6,568 nucleotides of DNA from Oscillospiraceae bacterium (GTDB lineage: Bacteria; Bacillota; Clostridia; Oscillospirales; Acutalibacteraceae), in assembly GCA_031254555.1 (NCBI GenBank), contig JAIRUF010000124.1:1-6568 (forward strand). Reading direction: 5' to 3'. Both the position numbers and the translations under genes were made by a program. Position 1 is the first letter of the stretch, and the number at the start of each line of letters is the position of its first letter. A model generated the notes under the pieces. The model had not been told where the DNA came from, made no database searches, and was given only the letters and a program-made list of their open reading frames with translations. Below, in pieces: positions 5,304 to 6,568 of the stretch.

Positions 5304-6568
5304 TTATATTAACCTTTCCCTTACAAGTTCGGCAAGCTCTTTACCCAGTCTTTTTATCTGGACATTGTCCTTGCCCTCAAGCATCACTCTTACAAGCGGT
5401 TCTGTTCCCGATGCCCTCACAAGCACCCTTCCGTCGTCACCCAGTTCATCCTGAGATTCTTTTACCGCTTTTTTTATCTCTTTATCGTCCTCAAACCGCA
5501 ATTTTCCAAAAGATGATACTTTGACATTATACATGACCTGCGGGAAAACATCCATAATCGACGCAAGCTCGCTTAATTTCTTGCCGGTCCTCTTCATGGT
5601 TTTCAGAATCTGCACAGCGGTAAGTTGCCCGTCCCCCGTGGTTGAATACTCTAAAAAAATCACATGTCCGGACTGCTCTCCCCCTATAACATATCCACCT
5701 TTTCTCATTTCCTCTAAAACATATCTGTCTCCAACCTTGGTTGTTTTACAGTTTATTTCATTCTCCTGCGCGAACTTAAAAAATCCCATATTACTCATAA
5801 CGGTTACAACAGCCGTATTGTCTTTAAGCCTGCCTGTGTCCTTCATCTCTTTGGCGCAAATCGCTATTATTTTATCCCCATCCACAATTGCTCCCTTCTG
5901 ATCTACGGCAATAAGCCTATCCGCATCTCCGTCAAAAGCAAAGCCCACGTCACATTTATTGTCTACAACAAATTTTTGTAAATTCTCCACATGCGTTGAT
6001 CCGCACCTGTCATTTATGTTAAGTCCGCTTGGGGACGCGTTTGTCATAAGTACACCTACGCCAAGACCCTGGAACAAGTCCTTTGCCGTGGCACTGGCAG
6101 ATCCGTTCGCACAGTCAAGCGCCACAGTGACCCCCTTAAAATCGCCGCCAGACGTTTTTATAATATGGTTTATATAGTCCGTGCACCCGCTTTTCGACCT
6201 GCTTATAACCCCTATATCCCCGCCTATTTTAACCGGAGGAGGAACGGCCTCATCTAAGATGATACACTCTATTTTTTCCTCTATCGTATCAGGAAGCTTA
6301 TATCCGTCTGACTGAAATATTTTTATACCATTGTATTCGAACGGATTGTGAGATGCGGAAATCATCACCCCCGCGTCGTATCCGTATTCTTTTACAAGAA
6401 AGGCCACGGCAGGTGTTGGCACCACCCCTAAATGAAGAACGTCCGCACCAACTGAACACAGTCCTGCGGATATAGCGGACACAAGCATATCAGATGATAT
6501 TCTTGTATCTGTCCCGATAAGCACTTTAGGCTTACCATTTTTGTTTTCGGCCAATATCATCGCGGATG
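5304..6568 (-). CDS. glmM: Phosphoglucosamine mutase GlmM, 5' end beyond window
   Basis: GlmM interconverts glucosamine-6-phosphate and glucosamine-1-phosphate, the step before UDP-GlcNAc for peptidoglycan. The frame is open to the window edge: an ATG at 6560 exists, but the codons above it (Ser-Ala) are in frame and the usual start (GTDGVRG region) is absent, so roughly 30 N-terminal residues are missing. Counting from that internal Met: the phosphoserine loop ISASHNP has its active Ser at 70, which would be near residue 102 in a full protein, as in E. coli; the metal loop DGDADR is at 210-215; the sugar-specificity loop GEQSGH is at 294-299; and the phosphate-binding loop RASGTEPLVRVM is at 382-393. 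GEQSGH rather than GEMSGH favours GlmM over phosphomannomutase or phosphoglucomutase. The C-terminal domain is complete. The methyltransferase start follows one base after its TAA. Confidence 0.96.
   Translation of the reverse strand, partial: SAMILAENKNGKPKVLIGTDTRISSDMLVSAISAGLCSVGADVLHLGVVPTPAVAFLVKEYGYDAGVMISASHNPFEYNGIKIFQSDGYKLPDTIEEKIECIILDEAVPPPVKIGGDIGVISRSKSGCTDYINHIIKTSGGDFKGVTVALDCANGSASATAKDLFQGLGVGVLMTNASPSGLNINDRCGSTHVENLQKFVVDNKCDVGFAFDGDADRLIAVDQKGAIVDGDKIIAICAKEMKDTGRLKDNTAVVTVMSNMGFFKFAQENEINCKTTKVGDRYVLEEMRKGGYVIGGEQSGHVIFLEYSTTGDGQLTAVQILKTMKRTGKKLSELASIMDVFPQVMYNVKVSSFGKLRFEDDKEIKKAVKESQDELGDDGRVLVRASGTEPLVRVMLEGKDNVQIKRLGKELAELVRERLI
5313..5320 (-). promoter_or_regulatory. 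Ribosome binding site of the methyltransferase
   Basis: GGGAAAGG lies in the last codons of glmM. The AAAGG core ends 10 bases before the ATG at 5300-5302, slightly long but the only good candidate. Confidence 0.5.

Overview
The window looks like a piece of a Clostridia-type (Bacillota) chromosome. The base composition is moderate, by eye in the 40s % GC. All seven genes lie on the minus strand and are packed head to tail. Evidence for the group: the ecfA1-ecfA2-ecfT-truA block that is typical of Gram-positive Firmicutes, AAGGA/GGAGG-type ribosome binding sites, and a membrane-anchored DUF5711-type protein, a family I associate with Clostridia. I cannot name the genus.

Reading in the direction of transcription (from high to low coordinates): glmM (phosphoglucosamine mutase, 5' end beyond the window); a class I SAM-dependent methyltransferase of the RlmI-like COG1092 group; ecfA1 and ecfA2 (the two ATPases of an energy-coupling-factor vitamin/metal importer); ecfT (its membrane coupling subunit); truA (tRNA pseudouridine synthase); and a GTG-started DUF5711-like gene that runs out of the window at base 1. 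The gaps are at most 10 bases and two junctions overlap (ecfA2/ecfT by 4 bases, truA/DUF5711 by 17 bases). This suggests one polycistronic unit. No promoter, terminator, RNA gene, mobile element or CRISPR is visible, and no stretch of 300 bases lacks a gene. Bases 1-1128 hold the DUF5711 gene, which starts with GTG and has no stop codon in the window.

EcfA1, EcfA2 and EcfT form the shared energising module of a group II ECF transporter; no substrate-binding S component is encoded here. TruA modifies the tRNA anticodon arm, the methyltransferase probably acts on RNA, and GlmM makes glucosamine-1-phosphate for peptidoglycan. The genes are housekeeping in character rather than one pathway. In many Firmicutes the ecf-truA block sits between rplQ and rplM-rpsI; here its neighbours are glmM/methyltransferase and DUF5711 instead.

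The most unusual signal is in the first 110 bases. The + strand there has no cytosine at all (A 26, G 15, T 69), against about 23% C in the next 130 bases, with an abrupt boundary at base 111. The combined T+C fraction and the A and G fractions barely change, as if every C had become T on that strand (every G to A in the coding strand of the DUF5711 gene). The reading frame stays open but becomes almost all Asn, Lys and Ile. This may be strand-specific hypermutation or a technical artefact, and it deserves checking first.
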